64,000 nucleotides of DNA from Cerrena zonata (GCA_038087015.1 JASBNA010000046.1:124001-188000), one strand, 5' to 3'. Positions 35,966 to 48,693 are shown, numbered from the stretch's first letter. A program made the numbers and translations. Notes: generated by a model from the sequence alone, not told the origin.

Positions 35966-36609
35966 GGTCGGAAGGACACCTGCGGAGACGGGGGAGGTAA
36001 ATAAAGACTCGGGGAAGAGCGGTTAGAGATCGAGGAATTAGGAATGCAGGAATAGAGAATAGCAAATGTGTCAAGGGGGACGCAGTTGAGAGAGGAAAAG
36101 ACAGTCTGATTGAGTGGTTCCGATGATTCCACTGAGACTCGTTAGGGCGACTGTGGGGCTGTTCGAGGGGCCGAGTGACCAAACGGAGGTCGATCGACCA
36201 ATGAAGGCCTGGCAGAAGATGGACAGCTGCGTTATTCTCGGGGACGACGGGAGGATAGACTGCGGATTGTGCGTTTATAACACACTTCAACTATTGGATC
36301 GCAACGCTGCAGAGAAGAATGTAGACCGCAGTCGACATCGACAAAGGTAGGCAAGGGCCTGGGTGAGAACCTATAGGGTCACTGCCGGTGTTTTTACGGC
36401 AAATTCAATTGCGAACGTTTCCTATAACTTGACATGAACATTTGTGAGCTAGGTCAAGGATTTAGTATAAGTTACTTACAAAGTTGGTAGTGTCAAAAAT
36501 GATGTGTATGTGTATGTGTATGTCGAAATGGTTCAGAGACAAAGTGAAATGACATGAAAAATGCAGAGTCCGACTCTCTGTCACGTAGATAGAGAGCAGA
36601 CTCTACAAA
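35966..36609. other. Intergenic with short (tgtgta) repeat
   Basis: About 640 bp between the hypothetical gene and tRNA-Asn. A short hexamer array (tgtgta, about three units) lies at 36503-36522. No gene is seen. Confidence 0.45.
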
Positions 36610-36705
36610 CTGCCCCAGTGAGGCTCGAACTCACGACCTTCCGATTGCGGATGATTACGTAATCAGTTAACAGTCGGACGCTGTAACCAACTCAGCCATG
36701 GGGCA
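36610..36705 (-). tRNA. tRNA-Asn (anticodon GTT) with intron
   Basis: Read on the minus strand, the acceptor arms TGCCCCA/TGGGGCA pair over seven bases with a G discriminator at 36610. The D-arm (TGGCTGAGTTGGTTACAGC) and T-arm (GTGAGTTCGAGCCTCAC) are complete. The anticodon stem TCCGA/TCGGA closes a CTGTTAA loop that gives GTT. An intron of about 22 nt follows the base 3' of the anticodon, the canonical position, and contains the palindrome GATTACGTAATC. Confidence 0.93.
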
Positions 36706-36809
36706 CATTGCTTCGATATCGCGTAAAGTCACTAGTATTTATTATATTGAATCCGAATAGGTGATAACACGTTAGTGGATATGTATACTAGCCGTTGACT
36801 TCTTCAGTG

Positions 36810-37247
36810 TAGTGCTGCACAAGTACGAGTAAGTATGACCGGGCACCCATATTTATCAATAAGTAGTATGCCGATGCTTTGATATACTAATATGCTTAAT
36901 ATTAAGCTATACTAAGTTATATTTTTAGTATAATTTAGTATAGTTGTCTTCATTGTTTTCTCTAGTTGTTATAACGTTGTGTGAGCATACATAGTTCATG
37001 TTCCCTTCGTTGTAATTATATCGTAATGGAACATCTCTAAGCTCTAGAAAGCATAGCTAATAACAAATATACATATTTCTAACACCGACATTAGGGTGTG
37101 CAATATAGGCGCTCCTAGTAATAGTACAACTTAGTATGGAGCCCCGTATTATATTAAGTTGTATTATACAGAGATCATAATATACTCGTTAATTTGTATT
37201 AATACGTACTTACTAAGTTGTACTCATATTCTTGCACAGCACTACTA
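36810..37247. mobile_element. Non-autonomous hAT/MITE-like element
   Basis: A 438-bp AT-rich insert with imperfect terminal inverted repeats: left end TAGTGCTGCACAAGTACGAG and right end (reverse complement) TAGTGCTGTGCAAGAATATG preceded by an extra TAG. The 8-bp sequence cttcagtg occurs directly on both outer sides (36802-36809 and 37248-37255), as expected for a target-site duplication. Eight-bp duplications and TAG/CAGTG ends are typical of hAT elements. It has no coding capacity. The interior contains many ttagtata-like words and a taatatta palindrome. Family assignment rests only on ends and duplication length. Confidence 0.7.
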
Positions 37248-37255
37248 CTTCAGTG

Positions 37256-37766
37256 ATGCTGGCTGAGTTCCAGTGATTCATATAAAGGTCAGGAAGCAAC
37301 TGGCCATTGTGGAGTGCTGAATAACTCACTGGCAGAGCCTTGTCATGAATTGTCTTCGTAGAGTTAGCCTACATAGGCCTAGGACTTAGGCTCAGCTACA
37401 GCCTCAGCCCAGAATGAAGACAATCGTTCACCACCGCTTTCAGATACATGAGCCTGCTTGGCACTGATATCAGTGATATGCTGGTTTTCATCGACATATC
37501 TGTATGACCATCATGTTCGGTTTTTTTAATCCTAGGAATAGAGCCAGAGGCCGTTGTGGGTCTCCTAGAGTGTGGATATCAAGCACGAGATGCGGTTGAG
37601 CTCATTCTTCTGTATTACGCCAAATCCAAGCCCAAGTACGTATAGATTTAAATATAACCGATCTGACCCCCTCTCGGCATTACGGTCTTCAGTGCGCTGT
37701 TGCGCTCGTGTGTACATGGGTTCTACTTGATGTCAAACGCACCATATCAGATGTCGCATTACCAAC
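37256..37766. other. Intergenic or unresolved 5' part of kinase gene
   Basis: The frame GLLECGYQARDAVELILLYYAKSKPK at about 37552-37636, followed by a donor-like gtacgt, reads like protein and could be an upstream exon of the kinase gene at 37767. I could not link it to the next exon without ambiguity. An inverted pair (ttgtcttcg/gaagacaat) lies near 37350 and 37418. Confidence 0.35.
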
Positions 37767-40175
37767 TTGGACATCGAAGGCCACACTTGTAACGGTATAG
37801 TTCTGCTACCTACCATCACATCGATCCTCCTACGTCTCCACACTAATATGCTAGCATTCTTTCCTACCGTTAATATGGAAGGTCTTGTCCGTCGAGCGAC
37901 TTTGTCAGCATCTGGCGAAGAGACCTTTTTGGCCGTACGGGACCAGTCAGCCGTCGATTGTATGGATGAAATCGTCAAGGTAAGTTTTGACTGTGATCAA
38001 CTTACCTGTCGCTACTAAACTACATCCGCCGGGATTTAGAACCTGGATGCTCTTAAGTTACTGCCGTCCAGTGCCGTCTGTAACGATCGATTTATTCTTC
38101 GTCGCCTACTCCTTAAGCTCTCGAAAGCTTCGGAACGTTTCCCATCCTCTCTCTACTTCACCAATATCAGATATCCGGGTAGTTATCCCGTTTCCGGAGG
38201 CGCTTCCGCTGACATTTATCTGGCGACTACTGAATCTGGTGCTCGTGTTGCTTTGAAGAAGTTGCGAGCATTTCAGACGAGGTCTGATGAGTGGCGTAGC
38301 AACCAGCAGGTGCGCATGGCCAAAATATCATGTCTGCACCTCTCATGATCGTTTACGTTATTAGAGCCTTCGTCGAGAGGCCCTTGTATGGAAACAACTG
38401 GATCATTTCGCCATCCTTCCCTTTCTGGGCATTAACGACGATGTATTCTCTCCTCACACATGTATGGTGTCCCCATGGATGGATCGCGGGAACATAATTG
38501 CTCACATCTCTCACGAGAGATAGAAAGGTGTAACACGACTGCCTTTGGCCAAATGGGCACGTCTTATATAAATCTCTGAACTTGAAACTCAGGTCTGAAT
38601 CATGCATCGTTACTAGATATATCAAATGGCAGAGGGCCTGCGATATTTACATAGAGAACAGTTGATTCATGGTGATTTCCGAGCTGTGAGTACATTCCCT
38701 ATCATTGCAATTTTTTCAGAGCACAAATGATCTGTCCTCACCTAGGCCAACATCCTGATTGACGATGCCAATAACGTGAGGGTTGGAGACTTCGGGGTAG
38801 CTAAACTTGCGGATATCACAACCGCTAGTTTTGGTTCCTGTCATGCGGGAAACTCTCGCTGGCTTGCTCCTGAACTTCTACATGAAAGCAATAATAAGGC
38901 CACGTTTTCAGGCGACATATATGCGTTCGGGTGTGTCTGGCTGGAGGTACATCACCTTATTTCTCCAACCTCGCCTTCATTATTCACTTGGTCATTCAGG
39001 TCTATACGTTGAGAGTTCCTATGGCGGAGTTAACAGAAATACAAGTAACCGCAAAGAAACTACAAGGGTTCCGACCGGTGTGGCCAACAATGGTTCCTGC
39101 CAATCCCAATTTACCCCTGGAAGAATGGGAATTCATTCAAGATTGCTGGCTAGCTGAGCCATCCTCTAGAATAACGATTGGAAAATTGGTGGCCCGCGCA
39201 CGTATCAATACTCTTGCCTCGACCAGCACCGCCGGTATTCCAATTGAATCGATAGTCAATATGCAATCTCTATTCGATGATCTTATGCAACCTATACTCG
39301 ACTCCGCCCTGGTAGTGGAAACGGTATACATGTGCTGGAAGCGAAACCCTATAGTCATTGCGCGAGCACTCGCAGAATATAGCATATCAAGAGAGCATAT
39401 AGATCCGTCTGAAACATGGCTCAACTTTACGTATCTCTTCTACAGCAAACACAAACATTCGCGACAGTCAATTTTCTCTCCAATTACCCTCAGCCGCTTA
39501 GTCCCTGACATCCAAGCCGGTCTACCTCTGTTCCCTCCGGTAGCTGACATCCAATTCATAACAATGCTGGAGGAGATATTTTCCTCGGCACATCATGACA
39601 TGTCACTTCTAGGCGCATTGTGGGACACTTTAAGCTTGATCAGAGGTATATCCACAAACGATATACTCATACTCACACTCCGACTTCTCAGGGCGCAGTC
39701 ATGTTCACTACCAATAAATCCTAGTGGATGTCTAGGGAACCTCCAAAGACTACTCGACCTTTCCAATGTGAAGCACAAACTGTGCAATGACATTGTGTGC
39801 TGCACGTACAGAATTCTATACCAATGGATCTACACTGTGACAACCCATTCCCTCATGAACTCACGTTCAGCTGAGATAAAGGATCTTTTCCTTCTCTTTC
39901 TCTCAGCTTTATTGCACTTCACGGGACCCGACATAGGACCGTATAGAATCCTTGTATCTGACCGTCTCATCGCGCTATTGGGCCGCCTCGAGGTGACCGA
40001 AGATGCACGGAGTTCGAAGGAGCTGGAAAAGAGACACAGTGCTATGGTGAAGAAAGGGATTTTGCTGCAAATGCTGACCGAGTGTCGGAAGTGCGGTACA
40101 GTGTTTGGAAAAAATGATGGGAATAGAGAAATAGTGGATATATGTGTTGTTTGTGCAACCCTCGAGCGAGTATGA
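37767..40175 (+). pseudogene. TKL-like protein kinase gene with in-frame stop
   Basis: Protein kinase of the tyrosine-kinase-like type expanded in mushrooms. Segments: to 37979, 38040-38309, 38365 to about 38545, 38617-38685, 38746-38946 and 39000-40175. Motifs: ARVALKKL (the ATP-binding Lys), MVSPWMDRGNI (hinge), HGDFRAANIL (catalytic loop with Asp), VGDFGVAKL (DFG) and RWLAPELL (APE). All key residues are kept. However, the segment after HISHER has an in-frame TAG at 38521-38523, and the exon ending PLAKW joins to IYQMAEGL only by a GC-AG type intron. After the kinase domain lies a region of about 300 residues unlike known domains, ending with ECRKCG and CVVCA, a possible zinc ribbon. The stop may be a real lesion or a missed intron. 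The start is uncertain. Confidence 0.7.
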
Positions 40176-40457
40176 TATTGATAGTGTAACGCGACCTTGG
40201 TACCATTCGAAGTAACCGCTAGTACTGAATATCTCGAGGAGAAGGAGCGTGACCCTGGATTGTTGAGATGTTCGTGGGCAACAAAAACGTACAATATCTT
40301 TGAAGTAGTCCGGACATAACAGTTATCAGTAATAGGAAGGGATACCATAGAAGGATACCGGTAGTACATTGAAACGTTCCTACACCGTAACAAACATTGA
40401 TCTACCTGTTCGCTATGCTCGCCTGCCGGGGTGCGGCTCTCGGATTGCAAACGACTG

Positions 40458-42807
40458 TCATGATGCCTGTCCATCCCATTCATAATCCATGAATATATTA
40501 TTCCACCATCTTACTTCACCGCTCTCGGTCCTTCCACCAAAAATGTTAATCCCACTTCCACCCTCATCCCTACAAATATCCCCAAATCGCTCCGCCTCGG
40601 CTATCATGTCCTGGACCAAACCAACGGGAAGCTGTTCCTCATGTGCCACTTCTACTGTGGTCTTGGGCCCTATACCAGTTCGAATAAAAAACCGGCATGC
40701 ATATGTGCATCTAACGTAAAGAGAACTTACCGAGTGTGAGAAGGGTGACCATACGATCGGCAAATACATCCCTTGCGTATGGAGGCGTGTGCAAGACGGA
40801 TAGTCCAGAGGTTGAAAACTTACGCATGTGAATCGGCGGAGACGTATAACTTGGCAGATGTGGGAGTACGGACAGGAAAGTTGAAGGAGGGATCAACGCT
40901 GCGGAGACGAAAATGGAAATGAGTAATGTAACAGAATATAGAATAAGGCACGAAAAGAAAAATAGAAACATGGAAGGCGTTCCATCAGCGTTCAGTAAGA
41001 CGGATCAGGAGTCCACTGTTGGCACAACAGGTCGTGAAAAGGACTATAGCTCACCAACTCCTCGGGCACGGTTCCATCCACCCCATACTTCGTCGAGGGC
41101 AATGATTCCACGTTTGCGCATCATCCCACCTCCTTGTTCGTCGTTTGTCCCCGGTTGCTTCCAGGACGATCCATTGCCTTGGAGCACACTGGCGAGTTCC
41201 CTGGCGAGTTCCTCATGCCATCGTCGCTCGTCACGCATCATGTCAAGTGTGACAGGTGCGTTTGGCATTTGAAGGCCTAGTTGAGACAAGGACGATCGGA
41301 TGAAAGTAGCCTCTTCTGGCTCAATAATATTCGAAGCTGTATGTGTGGCCGTTGCGACGGTTAGCTTTTCGTTCAAATCTTCAGCCATTCGAACCATATC
41401 CCTGGCTTTAACTGCCAGAGACTCGATATCTTGCAGTGCATCCTCCATGTTACTCTGGGTATTTGCTGCAGTATTCTCGACGGTACGAAGAATGCTATCT
41501 ACGCTCAGGTTTATGAGTCATAATTCAGGTAAGACTCTAATAAGACAACTTACTGAGCCCTCCTTGACCTGTTCCGGAGGCCTGACTCGCAGGGGTTGAT
41601 GAACTACGGACTTTGGACTATGGATGATATTGCTAGTTAGAATAGACCAAAATGTTCGCCGATACGAACTAACCTCCCAACCTTTGCCTAAAAGACTCCG
41701 TCGAAGAGTTGCGTAGAAGGACTTATCCCCGCCCTTGCGGAAGCTGAGACGAACGAGGCGCGTCGCCTCTGTGTCATCATCGTCGTCATCCTCTTCATCT
41801 TCATCCGGGGATGGGGAAACGGGTCTCGACGAGGGGGCGGATCGTGCAAATGGATGACCAGCAACATTCTTAGGACGAGGCAAGGCCGTCCCGCAGATCT
41901 CACATGCTGGCAACGAGGGGTGGTTTAAGAAGGTACATGCAGGACATGGAATTTCACCATTTGCTCCGATGATAGCATCTTGAGCAGGGTTTGTCGAAGA
42001 TCCTGGGGTTGAAAGAAGATTTGTCGCGGAAGAGGGTAACGATGTGGACAAAAATTGTGAGGATGAATGTTGGGTTAGCTTAGGCGGTATCGGCGATGGT
42101 GATCCTGAATTTGTCTGTGATGTATTCCTAGGAACTCCACAAAGCCCGCAAAGCTTGGACGCTGCGGGGCTCAATCCAGGAGGATTTTTGTAACTACAAA
42201 CTTCGCATTCCCATGTTTGAAGATCGTTACTAGAAGCGTCCACAGTCCGAGATGGATTGTTGGCGTGTAGGTACAATGTGATCTTCGGCGAGCTTGTGAA
42301 TAATCCCGCGTAATAATCTGTTCGTGAGATGGATGAGAGGTCCAATGAGAATGAACGTGAGTGAGGATGGGAGTGGTCGACATAAAACAATCGATGCGTT
42401 GTTGTGTATACTGTGCCGTTCTGATGTTTTGGGGACTTCTGTGTTCTGAAATGAAGAAAGTTTGAGACACGTTAGGCTTGGCGACAACTCCAAGTGGGAA
42501 GACATATGAATTGAACATCGCATAATACCGACATGCCCAGAAAAATAGAGTAATAGACACGGAAATATAGAGAATCTGACGGTTGCCGAAATGTGAGTGA
42601 ATTGCAAGAGAAAAGCGCAGCACGAACCGCTCGAGCCATGAGGTTTCGATTCCAATGACATAACGTACTATAGACATACTGAAGAACTCACCCATCATAC
42701 ATGCCTACGCTTTCTTGTGAAGTTAGCAGACTTTCGTCGTCGTAAAGAAGTGCAGGAACAGGTATGGTTCCGTCAACAGGTTTGGTATACCGTTTCAGTA
42801 CACCCAT
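40458..42807 (-). CDS. VPS36: ESCRT-II subunit VPS36
   Basis: Endosomal sorting protein that binds ubiquitinated cargo and PI3P and, with VPS22 and VPS25, forms ESCRT-II. Minus-strand exons are 42807-42692, 42445-41674, 41617-41554, 41498-41055, 40898-40731 and 40669-40458, giving 591 aa (yeast Vps36 is 566). A GLUE domain starts the protein (YTTTHRLFYVDH). It is interrupted by two NZF zinc fingers: WECEVCSYKNPP...LCGLCG near residue 117, and IPCPACTFLNHPSLPACEICG further on. This double-NZF layout is fungal. An acidic stretch (EDEEDDDDDD) separates them from the EAP45 winged-helix part (QLGLQMPNAPVTLDMM..., GIIALDEVWGGWNRARG, LPVGLVQDMIAEAE). Intron 1 is long (246 nt). Confidence 0.95.
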
Positions 42808-44679
42808 CCTGTACTAGAGATAGGCTGTTAGAAATTTCAAGTTGGTAATCTTGGACTTTCTGATCAAATAATAGTGATTTCGACATACGAAACGAGATCG
42901 GAATGATAAGAAACAGTGGGAGCACTCGAGGCACAACAAAACCTCGAGTTGAATGCCCAGACCACCGGGTGCTTGTTATGCTTAGAGATAGGTACAAAGG
43001 AAAGTACAGTGTTTCCTTAACGAGTTCAGGCCGTGAACCGTTCCTGAGATTACTGGGAAGCCACATGGGTATCACCGATGTCGGGTGCTGTACAGAAATC
43101 GCGCACCCACATTCTATGAGCGTTTACAGCAGACTGCAAGCCCGCGTTGTAAAGGAGATATAGGCAATATACAGATACCCGCAGCACGTTTACTGAAGGA
43201 AGATCGAGCAAGGACACTTGCAAACTCTAGTAGGTATTGTAGAGTTAACTTCGTTCATGTCAGCGGTTGTATTAATGTACATTTCAATAACGCCTACCTT
43301 AGCTCTCCGCTGTGAATAGCATAGAATGGTGACTTTGTTGAGAATTGAACTACAGATCTAGCAATGGTGATGATGTGAGGAAAGTAACACTCAGAATCTC
43401 AGACTCCGACGGACCAGTATGATATCTGCGCAAGCGCTTATTTCTTAGCGCACGACTTAAGTATTAAATATTAATATCTATTGTACAATCATAATATTAC
43501 ATACAGTGCAGACCTTCATGGCTGAAGGCTCTTATGACATTCACCATTGATGAGCAATGCTTACTCGCTGTTTATCTTCATCACGACCCATGGATTGAGA
43601 GAAAAAGACCGCAGTGGATCATCGCCTGCATTGAGGTACGTGAGGCAGCAACATATATGTCATGATTTCACTGATATAAAATACGTTTAGGTCCGAGGTC
43701 GATCGAAGCGCATGTCTATCAGTGCGGCATCCTCGTTTTCATATGTCTCGGTCATCGATTTAGGTACATGAGAGACGAAGGAACGGAGCCATTACCCCAG
43801 CCCACTGTTAGTAGTGCCTCCGTGAGAAGCGCAGTCCAGGTTCAGGTTGAAAATGATACCACATGAGAGATCCAAGTGGCAGGTTCTACAGCGTCCAGGT
43901 GCCCGAGTCGCTTGACAGGGAATCCATGACATGGTCGCTGTGCTTGAATCGTGAGCAAAGCTGATACTTTCTGTCTACAGCTTCCTACAGTGATGCACGA
44001 ACGAACCTGCATACCCAAGATAAATCAGTATGCATATGCGTATTTCACTTTCATATTACCGGCTCCAAACCGATCGCCCAATCCCGATGCTTCAGGAAGT
44101 GATAACGTGCACTGCTATTCACTCCCACACCAAACAGTCTCTCACCTGCCAATCTTATCCGTTCGAAATATCAACGCCCCCGCAGAGACACTCACGCGCT
44201 GACGGCCATGTCCTCACGCTCGATGCCGCTACAGAGGCGTGGGCTTTCCCCGCATTTTCACTTAGTGGTGTAAACCACTATCCCTCATAAGCCTCCCACA
44301 GCCCATACAGGTCGTTTCTTCTCCCCCTGTCTTCAACAGATTTACTTCTGTCGACCACGACCACCCTCATCTTCATTGCGAGGCCTCCTCTGCAACTTAC
44401 CGACTCTACGCCTGAATTGCATGACTGGCGTAATTTATTTTGGTTTATATTGATAAAGACCGGCGTGGTATAATTTACGATCAAGCCGTTTACGCGAAGA
44501 TGAGGTGGGTACTCTTCAGACGTTTCTCAGACGCTCACCCGTAGCAAGGCTAAACTACCCCAAGGTCTCGTTTACATGTCCCTTACCCGGTTTTATTCCT
44601 CGTCTTCCTAACTCTTCGACCACCGGCTTTATCCTCCCTGTTCAACCGATGTCATGGCTGGGATACCTATGGTCATTCG
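42808..44679. other. Intergenic between VPS36 and membrane protein gene
   Basis: About 1.9 kb with no supported gene. The stretch near 43440-43510 is AT-rich (attaaatattaatatct). Some spliced-looking frames near 43550-43770 have no recognisable product. The first exon and signal peptide of the next gene may lie near 44500-44680. Confidence 0.4.
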
Positions 44680-46983
44680 ATGTTTGCTAATGCCAAGCCG
44701 GTTAATGTAACTGTGGACGATTCCTCCTCTGAGATTGTGTACAGTCCGGCAAACTCATGGCATTCATCAACCACTCTATGCTCCACTTGTCTGGCTCCCA
44801 GTGCGAATCTTGCGTTCCAACGAACTTGGCATGATGGTACTCACATCATACCAACTGTTGACGAGGACGATTTGAGCACGACTACTCAAGATAACACGAA
44901 CAACCCCAAACCTTCAACAACCGCACCTACAACAACTGCAACCACAACCACCCCAACCACAACGACTCCCCCTCCAGCACCTCCTCAGACTAAGACTGAT
45001 GATGACGATGATGACGATGACGACGACGATAAACACGGAGGCAGTGGAAAGGGTAAGGGGAATAGGAAACGGGAACGAAGAATATCGAGATGGAGTAGAA
45101 GGCAAGGGAGACGGTTTCGCAGACAGGACCCGAATGGAAACCCGTTTTTCGTACCAAAGCTCGACAGTGATGACGCAGGATTTGTTGATACACCTGTACT
45201 TGCAGAGTTTAACTTCACCGGTAAGTTTTCGATCTCCTTATTGGTTAGTCCTTTCTAGCATGCATCGTGACTTGATTTGCCGAAGAAAAGAGAGGAATAA
45301 CTGAATGTCGTGATTGGTCAACTGAATCGTCATGCTAACTTATTCCTCCTTAACTTATTTAGGATCTGCTGTGTATGTCTTTGCTCTGATCCCCCTTTTC
45401 CCCGCCGCGGCAAACAACACCCCGACGTTTGTGAATCTCACGTATACTCTGGATTCTCAGCCAGCGGGTAGTTTCAGCCATTCCGGGACCCAAAACCCTG
45501 TTTCCCCAACTCCTACTCCTACCGCATTTGCACAATCCGTGCCTGTCTTTGCAAGGAGCGGGCTTCCGGAAGGGTCCCACTCTCTCACCATCAACGTTGG
45601 CCCAGATTCCGTTCTTCTACTCGACTACATTCTCTACAGCCAGGACGATGGTTTCAACAATGGGAATGGTACCGACAACGCTGTGTCCACTACTCGGAGT
45701 GCGCCCAGTTCCTCGGGTACCGGCGCAAGTGCCCCAAGCGGAGCCGCAACACAGTGCGTATAAATTCCGCTTATTCTTCGGGAACGTGATCTCAATTGGC
45801 TGATCATTCTGCGTTCCTATTCGCTCCCTGTGTGCTGTATACTTTTGTGTGCGACGTGACTTCCTGTGATATGATTCGCTACTTTATCGCCCACCGTCGA
45901 CTATTCGTGGACTCTTCCTTCGCCTCTTGCCTTCACCCCACCACGACATCGACGTCGCCGTTTCGCCCTTGCTCAACGACCCTGGAATTCTGACTTTACG
46001 ACTAATTTGTACTATCAATCATGCCCTCTCTCATTCCTAGGTCGACCGAGACAAAACAGCACAATGTTGCTACTTTTGCGGGGGCGGTGGGAGGATCCGT
46101 TGGTTTCTTAGCAGTTCTTGCATTCTCGCTCGCATTGTCCATTTATCGTCGTCGCAGAGCAGCTCGACTTCGTGATCGTCGGTATCGCGCGGCTCGAACC
46201 CGAAGTTCAAATGCTTCTATTGGCGAGTCCTTCCATACAGATGCCTCAGAAGACGGACCACCTATGTCAGGCCCTGCACCATTCGTTCCTCGCTACTTCC
46301 CTGGAACTATACCAGCAGCACCGCCTCCTTACGTCCCTTCACATTCTCCAGGACCAACGGATGCACTGTTGGCTCCTTCACCGACCATACACTCACCTAT
46401 AACGTCTGTATCGTGGAATACATACAGGCCAGGGACGGCGAGTGAATCAGGAGATACCTCGTATGCTGACAGACCACCTCCTACTCCTCCACCTGTAGAA
46501 GATGGCTATTTCGCACCTCCGCCAACATTTCGTGAAGCACTTGCTTCCCCAATACCAGCCATTCTATCGAGGCTGAGCGGCCTGCATATACTTTCCCAAG
46601 GTTCCTCCACCCGTCCTGCTTCACAAGCGTCGATATCGACTCCACCGTCCAGACGGCCGAGTCGTTCGAGTCTGGCAGCGCAAAGTAGTGCCGAACCTTC
46701 TTCGAATGGAGACGCTGCTTCTTCGCCCGCCTACACAAGAGTTATCTCTTCTCAAGGTAGTAATTCAAGCCTTAGAGGTCAGTTGAGTCTGTCTTCGGGT
46801 GCTACTCGACCACTTCTCACACACACACCACCTCCAACACATACTTCGTTATCCGAAGTAGTGGAGGATCGACCAACGACATCGCATTCTCAAAGACCGC
46901 CTTCAATACCTCCACCGATAGAAGGTTTGCAGATTGAGCAGGACACACGACGGACAGATGACGTTGATCTGACTTCGAGATGA
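44680..46983 (+). CDS. Large single-pass membrane protein with Asp-run and Thr-rich outer domain
   Basis: Exons 44680-45220, 45363-45753 and 46041-46983 join in phase to 624 aa. The outer region has VDDSSSEIVYSP, the usual opening of a basidiomycete jelly-roll-like surface domain. It is interrupted by a Thr/Pro-rich stretch, an uninterrupted run of Asp (about 44999-45030) and then an Arg/Lys-rich block. The domain resumes with GSAVYVFALIP...FVNLTYTLD and SLTINVGPDSVLLLDYILY. One TM helix (FAGAVGGSVGFLAVLAFSLALSIY) is followed by an RRRRAARLRDRR stop-transfer block and a long Pro/Ser-rich cytoplasmic tail. No signal peptide precedes 44680, so a short 5' exon is probably missing. The 288-nt last intron is long for this locus. 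Function unknown. Confidence 0.7.
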
Positions 46984-48619
46984 GCATATGGACGACGATA
47001 TTATAATTGATCAACTTATTGGTTAGTCTATTCATTCAGACTTACTCGTTTCTACCACGGCAAAGTGCTGTTTTCCTAACATGCTATGCATGTCTTCACG
47101 TTTCTTGGCCTTTCAGCTCATCGTAATGCACGCTCCTCACCGTGGACCCCGTCCGTGGGGCGTGGGGGACGTCCATTCTGCGCTGTGACCATTTCTCACC
47201 GCTCTCTACCTCGCCGAGCGCCGAGTACATATTTGTCCCCGTGACAGATTCTATGCTTCCACGGTCTCCCACCATCATCCCGGCGGGTGGGGTTACTCTC
47301 ACTGCCCGTTGAGGTGCCGTGCCTTGTTTCTCACTCCAGAAACCTGTCTTGGGGTATTTGCTAGCAAACCTGTACACTGACTGGGCGTTTCCGTTCCTTC
47401 AGTATTTCATTTTGACACTCCCCGTTCCATTTCTGATTTTTTATATCTTCTTCGGACGGAGCCTGACTGACGTTTTTATTTCGTTTGTACTCCACGCAGG
47501 CTATATTCAACCGCACTTTACGATCTCACTACTAGGCACGCCCATGTCGGCTTTGGATAGACATAGCATTCGCACTCACACTCACACGAGATGTCACAGT
47601 ATTGTACACAAAACCCTATTTTCACCGCTTCACTGCAGGACCTTATGGCGTTGATTCCATACCTGTTCCTTGAGAAGGATTGAACGTAGCCAGGTGACCT
47701 CTGTATGCTGTATGCCGCTACGTTCCGGCATTCCTTGCAGGTATGTTACAAGACGACTTTGACACAGTGGACTAGGTTGAACCGGTAAACTACGACTATT
47801 ACGCGGTTTTGCCATCCTGAGAAGAGTGGTAGGTAGCGCAGAAGATCGCAGTCACCCGAGTCTCTCTCCATCTGATTATCTTGGCTTCTCTATTCATTCC
47901 ATTGGTGCGTTTTGTCAGGGTATGACTACTAAGCCTCAACTTCGGCGTAACACATACGCCCATACTGTATTGACGATCTTTAGATACTCCATCTAGAGTA
48001 ATGCGATTGTCGCACCTCGATAACACCTCGGTGAGAGAACGACTTGGCTGGCGTTTGTGAACTTTGTCGGCTTAGTTCAGCTAATCGGGCTGTTGGGGCA
48101 GCTTGCGAATTAGAAGTTTATTGCGTGTTTGCGAATGCATTATTCTGTGCGCCGTAAACGATACCCATATGTACATAGGAAAGAAACATGCTGGAAGTTG
48201 AACCTTGATTGAACATGCTCAACTGCTGATACCCTCTTTTCGACATTCGTTATGCAGTTTTGGATATTCCGTCGCGGGTACCCATTTTTCTTGAGACAAT
48301 ATATATTTTTCGTCTTTCGCGTCATTTATGAATTTAAGAAGTGAAAGTTTCTCGGCAATGGAGGTACTCTAGGCTTGTAGAGGGGACTTAGTTGGTTACA
48401 GTGTATCTGAAACTTAGACACCTGGATCGTGTGTGTTGTATCATCCACTGTCATTGTGCCTCGGACCAGTAAGTTATTGGTGATCGGTTTCGGTCGAGAC
48501 TGTCACTCATTCTTTAGCTCCTTCTCAGTGTCAAAGCAAAACATTACCGGTATATTTAAAGCCTGTAAAAATTCACAAATCTGTTGGACTCGGTGGTTCA
48601 GCTTGATGATTAAAAATAA
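46984..48619. other. Intergenic, nothing recognised
   Basis: About 1.6 kb between the membrane protein gene and tRNA-Ile. Open frames such as 47319-47654 lack any domain-like pattern. Confidence 0.45.
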
Positions 48620-48693
48620 TGGCCAACGCCGGGATCGAGCCGGCGACCTTGGCGTTATTAGCACCACGCTCTAACCAGCTGAGCTAGCCGGCC
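48620..48693 (-). tRNA. tRNA-Ile (anticodon AAT)
   Basis: Minus-strand sequence GGCCGGCTAGCTCAGCTGGT begins a full cloverleaf of 74 nt including the discriminator A at 48620. The acceptor arm GGCCGGC/GTTGGCC pairs with two G-T wobbles, the anticodon loop CTAATAA gives AAT, and the T-arm reads GCCGGCTCGATCCCGGC. No intron. A run of T follows within about 12 nt, a good Pol III terminator context. Confidence 0.94.

Noticed and set aside
44914..45218. Antisense open frames opposite the Asp-rich tract
   Set aside because: They are the reverse reading of low-complexity gat/gac and ca-rich repeats and have no splice or start context.
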